DNA from: JAZKHE01 sp040385525
GTDB lineage: Bacteria; Bacteroidota; Bacteroidia; UBA4408
Direction: 5' to 3'
NCBI GenBank assembly: GCA_040385525.1
Contig: JAZKHE010000004.1
Span: 1 to 64,000 of the forward strand
DNA length: 64,000 bases
Part shown: one piece after another, positions 53,984 to 63,260 of the stretch
Layout of the letters: every line of letters begins with the position of its first letter
How positions within the stretch are numbered: position 1 is the stretch's first letter
Made by a program: the position numbers and the translations under genes
Notes under the pieces: generated by a model
Seen by the model: only the letters and a program-made list of their open reading frames with translations
Database searches by the model: none
Told to the model about the DNA's origin: nothing

Positions 53984-56755
53984 ATGAAGAATAAATTTAT
54001 TATTGCTGCTATTTCAATAATAGCAATTATTCCGTTTTTAATTCCAAAACAAAACGGCGTTAAACAAAAATTTGTTTTTAAAGGAAAACAAGCAATGGAT
54101 GGACCATCAGAAAGATTATTGTGGGAATACAATCGTTTAGTTGATCCAGCAACAGGAAAAATACCAGCTAATATTCGCGAAAAAGAACTTGAGTTTGCAG
54201 CAACATTAAACAATAATACCAGTAATAAAACAAATGCTTTAGAACCATTATATTGGACTAACAGAGGGCCAATTAACTTAGGCGGAAGAACTAGAGCTTT
54301 AGCTTTAGATGCAAGTTCAGAAAGTGTTATTTTAGCAGGTGCTGTTTCTGGCGGAATGTGGAAATCTACAAATGGCGGAACAAGTTGGTATAAAACAACT
54401 TCACCTTCAGTTCAACAAAGCGTTACGTGTATTGCGCAAGATACAAGAGCTGGTAAAAGAAATATTTGGTATTATGGTTCTGGCGAAGGCTATGGCTCTT
54501 CTGCAACTGGCGATGGAGCTTTTTTTACTGGTAGTGGAATGTATAAATCTATCGATAATGGAGAAACGTGGACATCGCTAACAGCAACAGCATCTAATAC
54601 CCCTACAAATTTTGATAATATTTGGGACATAATATGGAATGTTGCTACAGATGCCTCTAACGAAACGCAAGACGAAGTTTACGCTGCAACTTATGGCGCA
54701 ATTTGGAGAAGTGTAAATGGTGGAACAAATTGGGCAGCTGTTAGAGGTGGAAGTAATGGTGATGCATATGCTACAGATGTAGCTGTTACACCTAGCGGAA
54801 TAGTTTATGCTACAATTAGTAGCGATGGTGTTGGCAAAGGAATTTGGCGTTCTGTTGATGGTACAACTTGGACAAGTATTATTCCGCCAACATTCCCAAC
54901 AACGTATAATAGAATTGTAATTGGTATTGATCCTAATAACGAAAACAATGTTTGGTTTTTAGGAGAAACTCCTGGTGCTGGAAAAACAACTACAAACTAT
55001 CAAGGGGACCCTGAGCAAAATAGTTTATGGAAATACACCTACATTGCCGGAAACGGAAGTGGCGCAGATGGCAGCTGGACTGATTTATCAGCAAATTTAC
55101 CACAAAATGGAACAGAGTTCGACAACTTTAATTCACAAGGTGGCTATGATTTATTAGTTAGAGTTAGTCCGTTTAATTCTAACCACGTAATTATTGGTGG
55201 AACAAATTTATTTTTCTCTACAGATGGTTTCGTAACAATGAACAATACAAAGCAAATTGGTGGCTATGGAGTTGGAACAAGTATTCCTATTTTTACTTCC
55301 TATCCTAATCATCACCCTGATCAACACAATTTAATATTCTCAAAAACGAATAGCAATGTTGTTTATTCATCGAGTGATGGTGGTGTAAATAAAACATCTA
55401 ATTTATTTGACAATTCAGTTACGTGGACTACGTTGAACAACGGTTATTATTCATCACAATTTTATACACTTGCAGTTGATCAATATACTAGTAGTGATAT
55501 TATTTTAGCTGGTGCTCAAGATAACGGAACACAATTTGTAAATAGTTCTTCAAAAAATAAACCTTGGGTAATGAGCGAAAATGGAGATGGTTCATTTTGC
55601 GCCATTGCTCGTAATGCTAAATATTTTTATACTTCGCGTCAACAAGGAATAGTTGTAAAAAGTAATATTGATATAAATACTGGGCTATTAATTTCATACA
55701 CACGTATAGACCCAGACGCTGCGATTACAGCAGATTACGACTTTATTAATCCATTTATTTTAGATGCCAATAACGATAACATAATGTATATTGCTGGAGG
55801 CAAACAAATCTTTAGATGCAGTAATTTAGCTCAGTTTACGATTGATAACACTTGGAACAAAAAAACTACTGGCTGGGATGCATTAACGAATACTTTTGAC
55901 GCAACAAGAAAAATAACTGCTTTGGCTTCGTCAAAAGGAGAAATTAAACGTTTGTATTATGGAACAAACAACCAACGAGTTTATAAAATTGATAATCCAG
56001 AAAGCGGTAATACAACTCCTGTAAATATTACAAGTTTACAATTCCCAGCTGGGGCAACAGTTTCGAGCATTGCTGTAGATCCAGAAAATGCGGATAGATT
56101 ATTAGTTTGTTTTAGTAATTACGCTGTTTATAGTTTATTTTTAAGCGAAGATGGTGGATCAACTTTTACAAAAGTAGCAGGGAACTTAGAGCAAAATATT
56201 ACAACAGGTGCTGGTAACGGACCATCATTTAGAGGCGCCACAATTTTACCTTTGCCAGATGGCACAAGAGTTTATTTTGTAGCTACAAGTATTGGTGTGT
56301 TTGCAACCGATAATTTAAGTGGAACTGCAACAATTTGGGAACAACAAAGCCCAACACAAATAGGAAATTTAGTTTGTAGCACAATACTTAGCAGACCTAC
56401 CGATGGTTTAGTTGTAGTTGGAACACATGGTAATGGAATTTATTCTACTCGCTACCCAATTGGCTTAAGTGCAAAAAATAAATCAGAAAATTCAATTAAA
56501 AAAATTGTAGTTTATCCAAATCCTGCCAGCAATTATATTAAAATATCTATTCCCGAAAATATAGTTAATACTTCAGGAAACGTTCGTATTATAAATGCAA
56601 ATGGCAAATTAGTTTATAATGAAAATGAAAAGCTGAATCAAAACAAAATGATTTCTACAAGCGATTTAAGCAATGGAAATTATTTTTTACTAATCGAAAA
56701 TAAAGGAACAAAATACTCACAACAGTTTATAATCAATCACCATGAAAAAAATTAA
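53984..56755 (+). CDS. T9SS beta-propeller (BNR/sialidase-like repeat) protein
   Basis: 923 residues. Signal-anchor-like N-terminus (IIAAISIIAIIPFLIP), then a large propeller region with repeats of the type GGTSWYKT, NGETWTSL, GGTNWAAV and GGSTFTKV (BNR/Asp-box motifs SxDxGxTW), as in VPS10- and sialidase-like propellers. A type A T9SS sorting domain closes it (KIVVYPNPASNYIK...LSNGNYFLLIENKG). No sialidase catalytic residues were found. Surface or secreted. Its 3' end overlaps the next gene by 14 bp. Confidence 0.85.
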   Translation: MKNKFIIAAISIIAIIPFLIPKQNGVKQKFVFKGKQAMDGPSERLLWEYNRLVDPATGKIPANIREKELEFAATLNNNTSNKTNALEPLYWTNRGPINLGGRTRALALDASSESVILAGAVSGGMWKSTNGGTSWYKTTSPSVQQSVTCIAQDTRAGKRNIWYYGSGEGYGSSATGDGAFFTGSGMYKSIDNGETWTSLTATASNTPTNFDNIWDIIWNVATDASNETQDEVYAATYGAIWRSVNGGTNWAAVRGGSNGDAYATDVAVTPSGIVYATISSDGVGKGIWRSVDGTTWTSIIPPTFPTTYNRIVIGIDPNNENNVWFLGETPGAGKTTTNYQGDPEQNSLWKYTYIAGNGSGADGSWTDLSANLPQNGTEFDNFNSQGGYDLLVRVSPFNSNHVIIGGTNLFFSTDGFVTMNNTKQIGGYGVGTSIPIFTSYPNHHPDQHNLIFSKTNSNVVYSSSDGGVNKTSNLFDNSVTWTTLNNGYYSSQFYTLAVDQYTSSDIILAGAQDNGTQFVNSSSKNKPWVMSENGDGSFCAIARNAKYFYTSRQQGIVVKSNIDINTGLLISYTRIDPDAAITADYDFINPFILDANNDNIMYIAGGKQIFRCSNLAQFTIDNTWNKKTTGWDALTNTFDATRKITALASSKGEIKRLYYGTNNQRVYKIDNPESGNTTPVNITSLQFPAGATVSSIAVDPENADRLLVCFSNYAVYSLFLSEDGGSTFTKVAGNLEQNITTGAGNGPSFRGATILPLPDGTRVYFVATSIGVFATDNLSGTATIWEQQSPTQIGNLVCSTILSRPTDGLVVVGTHGNGIYSTRYPIGLSAKNKSENSIKKIVVYPNPASNYIKISIPENIVNTSGNVRIINANGKLVYNENEKLNQNKMISTSDLSNGNYFLLIENKGTKYSQQFIINHHEKN

Positions 56756-58475
56756 ATTAGTTGTACTTTCTATACTGTTTGCTTGCACTTTAGCGAGTGC
56801 TCAAACAAAAACTAAACTATTTTACGATAAAGATTGGAAAGTTACCGAATCGGAAAATAACGCTGCTTTTTATAGAATTTATTATTCTGATAATCAAAAT
56901 AAAAACATTTTTACAGTTACCGATTATTTTATAAGTGGTGAAAAACAGTGGGAAGGCAAAATGTCGTATTTAGATAAAAAAGATAATTCTAAAGATATTG
57001 CAGAAGGACATTGCACTTGGTATTACAAGAGCGGAAAAGTACAGCGCACAAGCTTTATGGTTAAAAATAAAGAAGACAGCGTAACTAATTCTTATTATGA
57101 AAATGGAAATAAAATGAGTGAATCTCATTTTTTAAATACAGAGTTAAATGGTACTTCGCAAGAATGGTATGAGAGTGGGAAAACTAAATTTAAAGCCGAA
57201 TTTGCAAAAGGAGTTTTAGTAAATAGCAAGTTTACGCAATGCGACGAAGCTGACCGTTGTCAAGAAGTTTTTATTGATGACTTTAAAAAAAATAATAACA
57301 AATGGCCTGTAGGAAAATACTCATCTTACGAAAGTAAAGTAGACGAAAAGAAAGGCTTAGTAATAAAATCGAAAACAATAAGTAGTAATTCGCAACTAAT
57401 AAATTTAGAATTACCCAACGAAAAAAACTTTACAATAGAAACAGTTATAAAATTTAACGGAGGCGATATTGCTTCGGCTCACGGCGTTATTTTTGGTTTT
57501 GAAGATTGGAATAATTATTACGCAGTACAAATTACTGCCAACGGATTTTATCGTTTTGAAAAAACAGAAAATGGCATTAATAAAGCTACGCAAGGCTGGA
57601 CTTACACTCCTTACATTCAAAAAAATAAAAAGGCAAACTATATAAAAATTAGTAAAGTTTACGATGAAATTTATGTTGTAATAAACAACAATCCTATTGG
57701 TGTTATTGAGTTTGATGAACTAAAAGGAAAAAAATTGGGTTATGTTTTTGCAGGTAAAAAAGAAATAATGATTAACACTTTAGTTGTAAAAACTGATGAT
57801 GGAGATTTTTATGGAAAGATGAAACCGCCAACAAAAAAAGATAAAATTTGGAAAGGAAACGGCACTGGATTTTTTGTTTCGAACGAAGGACATATAGTTA
57901 CCAATTACCATGTTGTAGAATATGCAAAAGAAATTGAAATTGAAATATTAGTTGGCGAAACACAAAAAATATACAAAGCAAAAGTATTAAGCACCGATAA
58001 GCAAAACGATTTAGCTGTGGTGAAAATTGAAGACGAAAATTTTGTTCCATTTACTAGTATTCCGTTTACAATAAAAACAGATATTTCTGATGTTGGTACA
58101 AATGTTTTTGCATTGGGTTACCCAATGGCGCTGAACGTTATGGGAATGGAAGTTAAGTTTACAGATGGTAAAATAAGCTCTAAAACTGGCGCTCAAGGCG
58201 ATATTGCAACCTATCAAACATCAGTTCCTGTTCAACCAGGCAATAGCGGTGGGCCATTATTTGATTACGATGGTAATTTAATTGGTGTTATTAATTCTAA
58301 AATAATGGCAGCAGATAATGTATCATACGCTATTAAAGCAAACTTTATAAAAAACCTTTTAGATGTTTTACCAACTCCTGTAAAAATGCCTGATGGTAAA
58401 GAGTTAACGAATAAAACACTAACAGAAAAAATCAAAATTCTTTCCAACTTTGTTCCTATTATTAAAATAAAATAA
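56742..58475 (+). CDS. Exported MORN-repeat / trypsin-like serine protease fusion
   Basis: 577 residues. Signal peptide 1-21. Residues about 40-165 are MORN-variant repeats (GEKQWEGKMSYLD, NGNKMSESHFLN, ESGKTKFKAEF). Residues about 175-350 look like a concanavalin/LamG-type sandwich (VFIDDFKKNNNKW, GFEDWNNYYAVQI). Residues 370-560 are a trypsin-like protease of the HtrA group with H390 (VTNYHVV), D423 (NDLAVVKI) and S502 (QPGNSGGPL), so the catalytic triad is complete. No PDZ domain follows, unlike classic HtrA. It likely cleaves envelope proteins. Translation is coupled to the upstream T9SS gene. Confidence 0.88.
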   Translation: MKKIKLVVLSILFACTLASAQTKTKLFYDKDWKVTESENNAAFYRIYYSDNQNKNIFTVTDYFISGEKQWEGKMSYLDKKDNSKDIAEGHCTWYYKSGKVQRTSFMVKNKEDSVTNSYYENGNKMSESHFLNTELNGTSQEWYESGKTKFKAEFAKGVLVNSKFTQCDEADRCQEVFIDDFKKNNNKWPVGKYSSYESKVDEKKGLVIKSKTISSNSQLINLELPNEKNFTIETVIKFNGGDIASAHGVIFGFEDWNNYYAVQITANGFYRFEKTENGINKATQGWTYTPYIQKNKKANYIKISKVYDEIYVVINNNPIGVIEFDELKGKKLGYVFAGKKEIMINTLVVKTDDGDFYGKMKPPTKKDKIWKGNGTGFFVSNEGHIVTNYHVVEYAKEIEIEILVGETQKIYKAKVLSTDKQNDLAVVKIEDENFVPFTSIPFTIKTDISDVGTNVFALGYPMALNVMGMEVKFTDGKISSKTGAQGDIATYQTSVPVQPGNSGGPLFDYDGNLIGVINSKIMAADNVSYAIKANFIKNLLDVLPTPVKMPDGKELTNKTLTEKIKILSNFVPIIKIK

Positions 58476-58479
58476 ATTT

Positions 58480-59691
58480 ATGCGTAACAAAAAAGCTGCA
58501 CTTAGTTTCATTTTTATAACGCTTTTACTCGATGTTATTGGTTTTGGAATTATTATTCCAGTAATGCCTACATTAATTAGCGAATTAATTGGTGGAAACA
58601 TGAGTGATGCTGCCATGTATGGCGGTTGGTTAATGTTTTCGTTTTCTGTAATGCAATTTATTTTTGCTCCAGTACTGGGTAATTTAAGCGATAAATATGG
58701 CAGACGCCCAATTTTACTTTTCTCGTTATTTGGTTTTGGAATAGATTATTTGTTTTTAGCATTTGCTCCTACCCTTGCTTGGCTTTTTGTTGGGCGCATT
58801 GTTGCGGGAATTACAGGCGCGAGTATTACTACAGCAACAGCCTATATTGCAGATGTTAGTGAGCCAGAAAAACGTGCACAAAATTTTGGTTTAGTTGGTG
58901 CTGCATTTGGTTTAGGTTTTATTATTGGTCCTGTAATAGGCGGGTTACTTGGTCAGTATGGCTCACGTGTTCCATTTATAGCTGCAGCTGTGTTAACTTT
59001 ATTAAATTGGCTGTATGGTTATTTTATTTTACCAGAATCGTTAAGCAAAGAAAACAGAAGAGAATTCAGTTGGAAACAAGCCAATCCAATTGGTTCGCTT
59101 ATGCAATTAAAAAAATATCCTGTAATTTTAAGTTTAGTAGCATCTTTGGTTTTAGTTTATATTGCAGGCCATGCTACACAATCAACTTGGACATTTTTTA
59201 CCATGGAAAAATTTAAATGGGACGAAAAAATGGTGGGTTATTCATTAGGAGCTGTAGGTGTTTTAGTTGCTATCGTTCAAGGTGGATTAATTCGCATTAT
59301 TAATCCAAAACTTGGCGAAAAAAAATCAGTTTATTTTGGTTTGCTTTTATATGCCATTGGCTATTTACTTTTTGCTTTTGCCACAGAAAGCTGGATGATG
59401 TTTGTGTTTTTAATTCCTTACTGCTTAGGAGGGATTGCTGGTCCAGCCTTGCAAGGAATAATATCTAATCAAGTAGCAGATAACGAGCAAGGCGAATTGC
59501 AGGGCGTTTTAACTAGTTTAATGAGTGTAACTTCTATAGTTGGTCCGCCTTTAATGACGAATTTGTTTTCTTACTTTACACAGGCAGACGCTCCTTTTTA
59601 CTTTGCTGGAGCGCCATTTTTAATGGGAGCAATTCTAACCTTAATAAGCTTGTTATTCGTAATGCGTTCGTTAAAAAAACATATTAAGTAA
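58480..59691 (+). CDS. MFS transporter, TCR/Tet family
   Basis: 403 residues with twelve predicted transmembrane helices. Motif A between helices 2 and 3 is GNLSDKYGRRPIL, and VGRIVAGITGASITTATAYIADV is motif B in helix 4 with its Arg. Motif C is GLVGAAFGLGFIIGPVIGG in helix 5. These match the Tet(A)-like drug/H+ antiporters. Genuine tetracycline transport cannot be assumed; this family is widespread as general efflux. It starts 4 bp after the protease gene and ends before a lipoprotein gene with a weak promoter. Confidence 0.92.
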   Translation: MRNKKAALSFIFITLLLDVIGFGIIIPVMPTLISELIGGNMSDAAMYGGWLMFSFSVMQFIFAPVLGNLSDKYGRRPILLFSLFGFGIDYLFLAFAPTLAWLFVGRIVAGITGASITTATAYIADVSEPEKRAQNFGLVGAAFGLGFIIGPVIGGLLGQYGSRVPFIAAAVLTLLNWLYGYFILPESLSKENRREFSWKQANPIGSLMQLKKYPVILSLVASLVLVYIAGHATQSTWTFFTMEKFKWDEKMVGYSLGAVGVLVAIVQGGLIRIINPKLGEKKSVYFGLLLYAIGYLLFAFATESWMMFVFLIPYCLGGIAGPALQGIISNQVADNEQGELQGVLTSLMSVTSIVGPPLMTNLFSYFTQADAPFYFAGAPFLMGAILTLISLLFVMRSLKKHIK

Positions 59692-59750
59692 GTTTTAGAA
59701 AATTTAAATAACAATTATTTTCTAGCAGAGTTTTTTATCTTTAAAAAAAT

Positions 59751-60152
59751 ATGACCATGACAAAAATGTATAAATTCTTTTTGATTGCTGGTGCAACTCT
59801 TATATCAGCAGCTTGTTCTACACCGCCTGCTACTGAGCAAACAACAACAGTAGATTCCATTTCTTTGGCTACCAGCGATCCAGTAGAAGAACCCATTGGC
59901 GATTTGCCCGAACATAGCGATATCTTAACCTATATTGGTGAAAGCGAAAACGAAGATAATCACTTATCCATTTTTGTTACCAAAAAACAAGATACCATTA
60001 GCATGGTGTTGCCTGTAAATCAGTTTTTAGCTGAGAGCGATAAAAATCATTTGTTCTCTGCGGTGTGGGAAGTACGCATGTTAACATCTGGTGGTGATTC
60101 AACACATAAATACGAGCAAGCGTATCTTATGAAATACAAAAGAATAAATTAA
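59751..60152 (+). CDS. Small lipoprotein of unknown function
   Basis: 133 residues. The N-terminus MTMTKMYKFFLIAGATLISAACSTPP has a lipobox ending at the acylated cysteine; three in-frame ATGs make the exact start uncertain by up to five residues, and all give a working signal. A disordered Thr/Ser linker follows, then a folded part (ILTYIGESENEDNHLSIFVTKKQDTISMVL) that resembles small beta-barrel inhibitors or sensors. I do not recognise it. Confidence 0.7.
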   Translation: MTMTKMYKFFLIAGATLISAACSTPPATEQTTTVDSISLATSDPVEEPIGDLPEHSDILTYIGESENEDNHLSIFVTKKQDTISMVLPVNQFLAESDKNHLFSAVWEVRMLTSGGDSTHKYEQAYLMKYKRIN

Positions 60153-60294
60153 ATCTATTTTATTTTTGTTACAAAGTAATGGCAGTCGGTATTTTATCGA
60201 AACTTCTACTTTGTTTAACTAATTCAACCTAAATAAGCAAATTGATAGGTAAAAAACCTCTAGAATTTTGTTTAATAAAAAGCTATAAAAGCAA

Positions 60295-60322
60295 AAAAGC
60301 TCCTCATTTCTGAGAAGCTTTT
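60295..60322 (-). terminator. Terminator next to a tRNA-Asp-like 3' fragment
   Basis: Arms AAAAGCTCCTCA / TGAGAAGCTTTT (one mismatch) with loop TTTC; a T-run follows on the minus strand. It directly follows a sequence that looks like a tRNA 3' end, which suggests the original terminator of a tRNA gene. Confidence 0.7.
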
Positions 60323-60338
60323 GCGGTCCGGACGGGAC
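60322..60338 (-). other. tRNA-Asp 3'-end fragment, candidate attachment site
   Basis: On the minus strand GTCCCGTCCGGACCGCA equals the 3' strand of the T-arm, acceptor stem, discriminator G and CA of a Bacteroidota-type tRNA-Asp as I remember it. Nothing upstream of it resembles the rest of a tRNA: the anticodon arm and 5' half are absent. A duplicated tRNA 3' end next to its terminator is the usual footprint of an island integrated by a tyrosine recombinase. The rest of this 395-bp gap is AT-rich, with one weak hairpin near 60490 and no gene. Confidence 0.5.
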
Positions 60339-60547
60339 ACCGCCAAAACCTCCAGAACACTTGTATTTAGTAGTTTTTAATTTTTCAATTTTGCAAATTG
60401 TTAAACAATTGTGTTTTGATTAATAATATGACTTATTTTAATAAAAATTCGTTTTATCATGCAAATCTATACTTTTTATTATAAAAACTCGCTATTCCGG
60501 TTAAAAACAGCGATTTATAAGACTTAAAGACCCTTTTGAATTTTCAA

Positions 60548-62587
60548 CTATGCTTTTATTGCATTTTCAAGCTCATTTATTTGGTTATTAATTACTGTTT
60601 CAAATTGAAAATAATCTTCTTTTTTAACAAACACATCATTTTTTACCCAAGCATCTGAAGCAAAATCACAAATCATTTTTTTAATCTCTTTTTCTTCAAT
60701 TCTTGAAAAAGAAGTTAAGTGTTGTGCCATTTTAAGCAGCAATAATTTGTTGCGTTTTAAAATTGTTTCAGCCTCTTGTTCACATTCGTAAATTAAGGTC
60801 ATTACTTCTTCACTATGTATTGATTTATGCACGATAGCTAAATCATCATGCGTATGTGAAAATCGGATAAATACAGGGTCATTACCCATCCCATATTCTT
60901 TTATAGCGCGATTAGCCATTTCACTTATTTTTTCAATATCACTAGAAACACCAGACGAAGTTTGTTCTTCCCCAAAAATAATTTTTTCAGCCACATATCC
61001 TCCTAAACCAATTATTATTTCTTTTTTTAGAATTTCACGCGTGAGTGGTCCCTCTGGCATATTCACCATACAAAAACCTTCAGCAGTTGCTGAAACAGTT
61101 TTAGAAACAACTAAAGAAGGAATAATACGTAGTGTTAATGCAGCCAAAATAGCATGACCTGATTCATGAACAGCTGTATGAGCTTGCAAATTTTTATTGT
61201 TAATTTTTCGGAGTTCGCCTACTTTAAGCATAGGCTTTTCAACATAAGTATTAATTGTATTATTTGCATGATCTTTAAAAACAAAAATGAAATTTTCATC
61301 TACATAATCCCAATTTACAGAATTTGTTTCTAGTTTTTTTTCAATAATTTCTAAAACTATTTTACTTATACTTCCTTCAATTACATTTTTAACCGTTGTG
61401 AAAATTGGCCTTGTACCTTGAGCTGGATAAACCCCCTCGCTGTAAACTACATCAACAACATTTTCGCTAAAATTAATTTCAAAATTGAAATATTCTTTTA
61501 CATATATGTTTATTGCATTTAGTTTTTGGGTAATGATATCTCTAAAATTTTGATTGGTAAAAGAACGAAAGATGATATGATTATTTCCCAAACGGGCAAT
61601 TTGTTCGTTTCGAAATCTTTCTTGAAGAGCTTTTTTTATATGCGCTACATTTATTTTTAGAGTTGCTTCATTCAATTCATCAGCACTAATATCTGGATTC
61701 ATACTATGACTCATATAGTAAGCCTCATCTAAATTTCCTAAAACAAAAATAAGTCCTCTAGACAAATCCAATTGTTTAATAGCGGTTCTTTTGTTCATGC
61801 CTTCTATTAGCAAACGTTGAATGCCTTTTAAATCTGTATTTTCAATAATCTCCTTTAATTTGTTTCTAGTTATAGATAGATCATTATATAAATAGAAAAC
61901 TCCATCAATAAAATCATTAGAAAGAAAATAATTGCTATTTACACTCTCTCCATTTCTATTAGCATTCTCAAAATAAAAATCGCTAAATGTATTTAAAAAT
62001 TCACTTTCACTATTTATTACAACTCCATCTCTGATACCAACTCCTTTATCTTCGCATTTAAGCAAATAAACCAGACAAATTTCTGCACGCACAACGTAGT
62101 AAGAATTATGATAAGGTATGTAATTCACTTTACCACTATCAAGTAAATCCCATATTACTCTTAATTTATCTTTTCCTAATTCATTACCTTCTTTGTTTAT
62201 CGTTCTCGCAAACTGAAATTCATCAAAACAAATTATACCCGGCTGCTCATGGAAAAATTCTAGGTCATCAGTAAACATTCCTTTTATCCACGAAGCCGAA
62301 TCTGATTCAAATTCACCCATATCCATTTGAACATATAAACGCTTGTAATCCAATAATTCAACCATTTTGTTTACTAAAGCAGTTTTTCCAGATCCGGTTA
62401 AACCCCACATATTAATTACTGTTGGTCTTAGTTGAGCGTCAGGAAAAAGATACCACGGTGTTATTAAATTAATTACTTCATCAATAATATTATTTAGTCC
62501 AATAAATTCTTTTTTCAAAGTTTTTTGTACTTCGTTTAATCTTTGTTTCTTTAAAACTATATTATCGTATATATCGATTTTATTCAT
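60548..62587 (-). CDS. ClpB-like AAA+ ATPase fused to FtsH-type M41 metallopeptidase
   Basis: 679 residues from the ATG (MNKIDIYDN) two bases after the prfH stop; a longer frame would overlap prfH by 32 bp. Residues 1-440 are an AAA+ module of Clp/HslU type: Walker A GLTGSGKT at 62-69, Walker B IICFDE at 118-123, sensor-1-like GLIFVLGN around 278-285, an Arg finger region (LQERFRNEQI, 321-330) and a sensor-2-like QGTRPIFTTVK around R393. Residues 465-645 are an M41 peptidase: HESGH at 474-478, LGGYVAEKIIFGE at 528-540 and the third zinc ligand D550 in GVSSDIEKI. There is no transmembrane segment, unlike FtsH. It would be a soluble ATP-driven protease. It is downstream of rtcB and prfH. Confidence 0.85.
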   Translation of the reverse strand: MNKIDIYDNIVLKKQRLNEVQKTLKKEFIGLNNIIDEVINLITPWYLFPDAQLRPTVINMWGLTGSGKTALVNKMVELLDYKRLYVQMDMGEFESDSASWIKGMFTDDLEFFHEQPGIICFDEFQFARTINKEGNELGKDKLRVIWDLLDSGKVNYIPYHNSYYVVRAEICLVYLLKCEDKGVGIRDGVVINSESEFLNTFSDFYFENANRNGESVNSNYFLSNDFIDGVFYLYNDLSITRNKLKEIIENTDLKGIQRLLIEGMNKRTAIKQLDLSRGLIFVLGNLDEAYYMSHSMNPDISADELNEATLKINVAHIKKALQERFRNEQIARLGNNHIIFRSFTNQNFRDIITQKLNAINIYVKEYFNFEINFSENVVDVVYSEGVYPAQGTRPIFTTVKNVIEGSISKIVLEIIEKKLETNSVNWDYVDENFIFVFKDHANNTINTYVEKPMLKVGELRKINNKNLQAHTAVHESGHAILAALTLRIIPSLVVSKTVSATAEGFCMVNMPEGPLTREILKKEIIIGLGGYVAEKIIFGEEQTSSGVSSDIEKISEMANRAIKEYGMGNDPVFIRFSHTHDDLAIVHKSIHSEEVMTLIYECEQEAETILKRNKLLLLKMAQHLTSFSRIEEKEIKKMICDFASDAWVKNDVFVKKEDYFQFETVINNQINELENAIKA

Positions 62588-62588
62588 A

Positions 62589-63218
62589 TTATTTTTTCTT
62601 TGTAAACTTTGATCCTTCATAAATTCTTTTAGGATTTCCGCGTTCGAGTAAGTTATGATTATTCCACAGTTTATATTGCTCTTCCATTGCTTGATGTAAT
62701 TGCCATTTAGTATACTCTTCTTGTAATTTTAATGCAGCAATTTTTTTATTCTGTAATTGTGAACGGCTCTCATTTATAGTAATCTGTATTCCAGAGGAAA
62801 TGTGTTTAGCTCTTACAGCCGTTTCCACTTTATTTACATTTTGACCTCCAGGGCCCGAAGAACGCATAGTTTGATATACAATATCCTTTTCATTCCATGG
62901 TGGGAGGTCTATTAAATTAATATTGTAAATTCCAATGAACCAGTTTTTTCGTTTATGCAATTTTCTATATGGGCTTTGATTGATCCAGAGTAAAACACCT
63001 GTCCATGAATTTATAAAACTATCTACATTTTTACCTTTCAATTTAATAGATACAGAAGAATAAGTACCTTCTTCAATTCCTTTAGTTTGTTCAATTATTT
63101 CATACATCAATTTTAACTCATTTGCTTCTTTTAGCAATTCATTTAAAGCTAACGCAACTGCCTTACAGCATTCTGAAGGGCCTTTTCCCGATGTTATTTG
63201 TATAATTTTTGTGTCCAT
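62589..63218 (-). CDS. prfH: Peptide chain release factor H
   Basis: 209 residues. Class I release-factor homologue with the catalytic GGQ at residues 124-126 (MRSSGPGGQNVNKVETAVRAKH) and the basic C-terminal tail KLWNNHNLLERGNPKRIYEG. It lacks the stop-codon recognition part of RF1/RF2, and the N-terminal 100 residues are those special to PrfH. Known PrfH proteins act on ribosomes damaged in the decoding centre and occur next to RtcB. It lies between rtcB and the AAA-peptidase gene, with a hairpin in the 42-bp gap on the rtcB side. The ATG follows an A-rich leader, with no Shine-Dalgarno site. Confidence 0.92.
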   Translation of the reverse strand: MDTKIIQITSGKGPSECCKAVALALNELLKEANELKLMYEIIEQTKGIEEGTYSSVSIKLKGKNVDSFINSWTGVLLWINQSPYRKLHKRKNWFIGIYNINLIDLPPWNEKDIVYQTMRSSGPGGQNVNKVETAVRAKHISSGIQITINESRSQLQNKKIAALKLQEEYTKWQLHQAMEEQYKLWNNHNLLERGNPKRIYEGSKFTKKK

Positions 63219-63230
63219 TTTTTTAAAATT

Positions 63231-63256
63231 AAGAGGCTGTTTAATTACAACCTCTT
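63231..63256 (-). terminator. Intercistronic hairpin between rtcB and prfH
   Basis: AAGAGGTTGT-AATTAA-ACAGCCTCTT: a 10-bp stem with one G-U pair, 4 bp after the rtcB stop, followed by AATTTTAAAAAAATG at the prfH start. The U-run is short, so partial termination or mRNA protection is more likely than full termination. Confidence 0.5.
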
Positions 63257-63260
63257 TTGT

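Noticed and set aside
58480..59691. Tetracycline resistance gene
   Set aside because: Sequence motifs support the broad Tet/TCR transporter family only; no regulator or mobile element is next to it, and drug specificity cannot be read from the sequence.
60322..60360. A complete tRNA or tmRNA gene
   Set aside because: Only the last 17 nt resemble a tRNA 3' end; no anticodon arm, D-arm or 5' acceptor strand can be found within 100 bp, and no tmRNA tag frame is present.
60548..62587. Simple FtsH annotation for the AAA-peptidase protein
   Set aside because: There are no transmembrane helices, and the AAA+ sensor-2-like region (QGTRPIFTTVK) and overall layout are Clp-like; only the peptidase part is M41.
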